Assembly: GCA_900318275.1 (NCBI GenBank)
Contig: ONJY01000007.1
Coordinates: forward strand, 79,739 to 143,738
Reading direction: 5' to 3'
Length of the DNA stretch: 64,000 nt
From: an uncultured Bacteroidales bacterium
GTDB lineage: Bacteria > Bacteroidota > Bacteroidia > Bacteroidales > P3
The notes below the pieces were generated by a model. That model did not search any database. It was not told the origin of the DNA and saw nothing but the letters and a program-made list of their open reading frames with translations. This document shows, in pieces, positions 61,647 to 64,000 of the stretch (position 1 is its first letter; each line of letters begins with the position of its first letter). Position numbers and translations under genes: made by a program.

Positions 61647-61660
61647 TGAATAATTAAAAT

Positions 61661-61828
61661 CTATCAGTTATCAGTTCTATCAATTAAAAAATGACACCCC
61701 TCAACTTCAAAAACCCTTCTTATAATACTTATAACTAATTAATAATAAGATATATATAAACAAAGAAAGGGATGAAATAAAAAAATGACACCCCTCTAAA
61801 AAAAACTGATAGAACTGATAACTGATAG
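61661..61828. repeat. Nested inverted and direct repeats
   Basis: A perfect 22-bp inverted repeat (61661-61682 with 61807-61828; arm CTATCAGTTATCAGTTCTAT CA) encloses two direct copies of AAAAAATGACACCCCTC (61686-61702 and 61780-61796). The arms are themselves ATCAGTT heptamers. The AT-rich centre has no gene. The stem could block translation of the next gene or serve as a protein-binding site. Confidence 0.9.
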
Positions 61829-61867
61829 AAAACTAACACCAAGTTCCACCTAAAAAGCAAACAGACA

Positions 61868-63178
61868 ATGAAATACGATATCACCAAACCCAAGGCACCC
61901 GCCATGCCACCCCTCGGAAACGGTACAGAATGTATCAAAATTCTCCTCTCTCAGGCCTCAAAAGACATGCACGAAGCCTTAGTTCCCATGTTTTTCCCCG
62001 TACTTGGCGCTCACCTCAGCGGAGCAGAATTCCAATATCCAGACCTCTCCTGGAAGGAACCATGCGGCCAGATGGCCCATCTGGTTGCCGAAAGTGGCGG
62101 CAACAAGGGCCAACTATCCAACCTCATCGAAGCCATCTGTCGCGATTTTCGTCACCACGACGAGGAGGAACTGAAGAAACTTGTCGAGTGGCAGAAGCAG
62201 ATGAAAACAAAATCCGCCAACAAGGAGAAACCCGCCCGACCCGACGTCGCTTTCTGGTTCCCGCCCTCCGACGTCACCTCGGCAGCATTCCTCCAGAACG
62301 CCATGGCATGCGAAGCACTCGGCAACCGCACACAGTACCTCAACATGCCCGAGGTCGAGATGGCCGACCGCATCTGCGGCGGACACAAGGCCGTGAGCCA
62401 GATGTTCCGCAACATCTACGACCGCCAGCGTGCCGGCGCCCTCCGCGCCACAGCCGACGGCATCACCGGAAACCCCATACTTCGCGCCAACCTCACCATC
62501 TCCTCCACTCCATTCGCCGCACGCAACTTCTATAAACACGACCTCTTCAACGGCACCTTCGGCCGCATGGTCTTCTCCTACAAGCCACGCACCTCACGCG
62601 ACGGACGCATACCCCGACAAGGCAAATATCCCGACGAATTCTACCAGAAACTCGACGAATACCTCACCCGACTCAGCATCTGCAACGGCCGTCACATCAT
62701 CCCGCAGCTCAACAAACTCGTCGACACCCTCGCCAACGACATGGCCACACTCGCCGACCTCACCGACGACGACGTGATGTGGGATTGCTCCAAGCGCTCC
62801 CTCGTGGCGGCATGGAAAGCCGGCTGCGTACTCTGGGCTCTCAACGGACAGAGCTGGACGCGCCCCATGGGCGAACTCGTCGAATGGCTCGTCTATCGCG
62901 ACCTCTGGAGCAAGATGCAGCTCTTCGCCGACCTTCTGGGCAACGACGCCGACACCATGAGCGAAGCCCAGCGCCGCGGCCCCAAGAACATGCTCGACAG
63001 CCTCCCCGACACCTTCAACCAAGCCCAGCTCGAAGCACTCCGAACCCAACTCGGCAAAGACAAAGAAGGCGCCAAAGACCAACTATACAACTGGAAATAC
63101 CGCAACTTCATCACCTACAACGACCAAACCGCCCTCTACACCAAAACCGACGAATACCTGAAAGGAGGGAAGATGTAA
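61868..63178 (+). CDS. DUF3987-like protein (primase/helicase-associated)
   Basis: 436 residues resembling the C-terminal half of DUF3987 proteins, which occur with VirE-type and CHC2 primases on Bacteroidota mobile elements. Recognisable are MFFPVLGAHLSG near 40, AESGGNKGQLSNLIEAI near 75-91 in the position of a degenerate P-loop (SGGNKGQ instead of GxxGxGKS), and a long helical end with MGELVEWLVYRDLW. Because the P-loop is poor, ATP hydrolysis is uncertain. The CHC2 primase gene starts 580 nt downstream, and the two probably work in replication of an element. Codon use is strongly C-ending, unlike the polysaccharide genes. Confidence 0.65.
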   Translation: MKYDITKPKAPAMPPLGNGTECIKILLSQASKDMHEALVPMFFPVLGAHLSGAEFQYPDLSWKEPCGQMAHLVAESGGNKGQLSNLIEAICRDFRHHDEEELKKLVEWQKQMKTKSANKEKPARPDVAFWFPPSDVTSAAFLQNAMACEALGNRTQYLNMPEVEMADRICGGHKAVSQMFRNIYDRQRAGALRATADGITGNPILRANLTISSTPFAARNFYKHDLFNGTFGRMVFSYKPRTSRDGRIPRQGKYPDEFYQKLDEYLTRLSICNGRHIIPQLNKLVDTLANDMATLADLTDDDVMWDCSKRSLVAAWKAGCVLWALNGQSWTRPMGELVEWLVYRDLWSKMQLFADLLGNDADTMSEAQRRGPKNMLDSLPDTFNQAQLEALRTQLGKDKEGAKDQLYNWKYRNFITYNDQTALYTKTDEYLKGGKM

Positions 63179-63499
63179 GATGTAACTAGTGACTAGTGGA
63201 TAGTGACTAGTGGATAGTGGAAAGAAAGCTGTGAGCTGTGAGTTTTAAGTGAGCCGGCGGCGTTGCCTGGCGTGGGATAGGGGTCGGCCGGAGGCCTCAA
63301 AATTTCAAGAAAATTAACTCAAAAATCTTTAGAAAATCTACTCAGTGGATAGACGGCTACTAAACGGCTACTAAACGGCTACTAAACGGCTACAAGACCC
63401 CATCAAGACCCCATCAACCCCTACAAAAACATTTGTCCCCCTTCACTCCCCCCTTCACTCCACTCTCACTTCCCCCTCACTCCCCACTTTCTAATAATC

Positions 63500-63585
63500 C
63501 GCCAGCAATCGACCGGCTCCCGCCCGCCAGGCGTAGCTCTGGCAAAAGTTGTCCGCGTTGTCTAAGTTGTCGTTAATAAAATTCG
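63500..63585. repeat. 86-bp dispersed repeat, copy 2
   Basis: Same sequence and orientation as 7993-8078. Confidence 0.9.
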
Positions 63586-63660
63586 TAAAATTCGCCGTTA
63601 AACTTTGAACTTGGAACTTTGAACTTTGAACTGGCCACTAGCCACTAACTCATAACTCTT

Positions 63661-63741
63661 ACCGTTGCGCAAAGCGAGAGCAGAGAAAGCTCGCTTTCTA
63701 TGCCGAGCCCAAGCAACGTGAGTGAACGAAGTGAACTAACC
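63661..63741 (+). repeat. 81-bp dispersed repeat, copy 2
   Basis: Identical to 12696-12776, same orientation; it ends 16 nt before the primase start codon. Confidence 0.95.
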
Positions 63742-63757
63742 CTTAACCCTTATCCCC

Positions 63758-64000
63758 ATGACACAAGAACAAATATCCCTCCTAAGATCCCTCCCCATCG
63801 AAGACCTCGCCTCTCGTCTCGGCCTCGACGTGCGCCACCACAAAGCACTCTGCCCCTTCCACAACGACCGTCACCCATCCCTCTCCTTCAACGTAAGGAA
63901 GAACACCTACCGCTGCTTCGTCTGCGACGCCCACGGCGACACCATCGACCTCGTCCGCCACCTCCTCAACAAAGACTTCCAACAAGCCTGCCTCTACCTC
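63758..64000 (+). CDS. CHC2 zinc-finger DNA primase (3' end outside window)
   Basis: The first 81 residues of a primase of the DnaG/TOPRIM type. The zinc finger reads ALCPFHNDRHPSLSF near residues 29-43 and YRCFVCDAHGDTIDLV near 49-64, giving the Cys-x2-His...Cys-x2-Cys pattern. It starts MTQEQISLLRSLPIEDLA. Chromosomal DnaG usually begins with a shorter lead before the finger, and the neighbouring DUF3987-like gene points to a primase of an integrated element. The rest lies outside the window. Confidence 0.85.
   Translation, partial: MTQEQISLLRSLPIEDLASRLGLDVRHHKALCPFHNDRHPSLSFNVRKNTYRCFVCDAHGDTIDLVRHLLNKDFQQACLYL

Larger units (their letters stand above)
63179..63757. repeat. Repeat mosaic before the primase gene
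   Basis: No gene. In order: CTAGTGA/TAGTGGA heptamers (63180-63225), one REP-like module in reverse orientation (about 63248-63345), an 11-bp tandem CGGCTACTAAA (3.6 copies, 63354-63393), a second 11-bp pair AAGACCCCATC (63394-63415), CACTCCCC repeats, the 86-bp repeat copy 2 (63500-63585), TTTGAAC heptamers, and the 81-bp repeat copy 2 (63661-63741). Confidence 0.9.

Noticed and set aside
63758-64000. Chromosomal dnaG
   Set aside because: Its setting beside a DUF3987-like gene, repeats and a coiled-coil gene favours a primase of an integrated element; the missing C-terminus prevents a firm call.

Overview
The window is a chromosomal piece of a Bacteroidota bacterium of the order Bacteroidales, probably Prevotellaceae. 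The evidence is the Bacteroidota promoter form (TTG or TTTG, 19 nt, TAnnTTTG) seen repeatedly, the scarcity of Shine-Dalgarno sites, a PorT-like outer membrane protein, and protein families typical of this group (GxxExxY, S23-type four-helix bundle, DUF3791/DUF3990). No marker gene gives the species.

Layout. 1-8.5 kb is core chromosome: uvrB (cut by the left edge), an LtaS-like sulfatase-fold membrane enzyme, a FAD oxidoreductase, a PorT-like barrel, type I asparaginase and tRNA-Gln. 8.5-12.8 kb is dense repeat DNA with small accessory genes and a RelA/SpoT-fold protein. 12.8-20 kb holds UDP-glucose dehydrogenase followed by an accessory or defence-like island: a DUF3791/DUF3990 pair, an ATPase with a small partner, and a membrane-TPR protein. 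20.2-59.7 kb is one long plus-strand surface polysaccharide locus. 59.8-64 kb begins a second accessory region (small coiled-coil gene, DUF3987-like protein, CHC2 primase cut by the right edge).

The polysaccharide locus. It encodes a UDP-GlcNAc 4,6-dehydratase, two near-twin DegT aminotransferases (one at each end), a PglD-like acetyltransferase and a PglC-like phosphoglycosyltransferase. Together these point to a bacillosamine-type or AATGal-type first sugar. The three UDP-L-FucNAc genes (fnlA, fnlC, fnlB order), WbuB-like and WbuC proteins, several glycosyltransferases, a Wzx flippase and a Wzy-like polymerase complete a Wzx/Wzy pathway. Embedded in it is an unusual block from about 23.2 to 32.1 kb. 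It has PP-loop and ATP-grasp enzymes, an RraA-family aldolase-like protein, an amidohydrolase, a complete aspartyl-tRNA synthetase whose 3' end overlaps a FemAB/GNAT-fold transferase gene, and a PIG-L deacetylase. My reading is a candidate pathway that makes a free amine on a sugar and acylates it with an aminoacyl group, possibly aspartyl from Asp-tRNA.

Defence genes are threaded through the locus. A Gabija-like pair (OLD-type ATPase-TOPRIM plus UvrD-like helicase) is preceded, 5 nt upstream, by an unknown protein with a possible HEPN-like centre and ADP-ribosyltransferase-like end. An HsdS-like plus SMC-type ATPase pair lies nearer the right end.

The most unusual genome-scale feature is a set of heptanucleotide repeat families filling most gaps in the core and accessory regions. 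The repeats form gene ends and have entered reading frames in frame, as seven-residue peptide repeats in the FAD oxidoreductase, insertions in UDP-glucose dehydrogenase, and an expanded N-terminus in the PorT-like protein.
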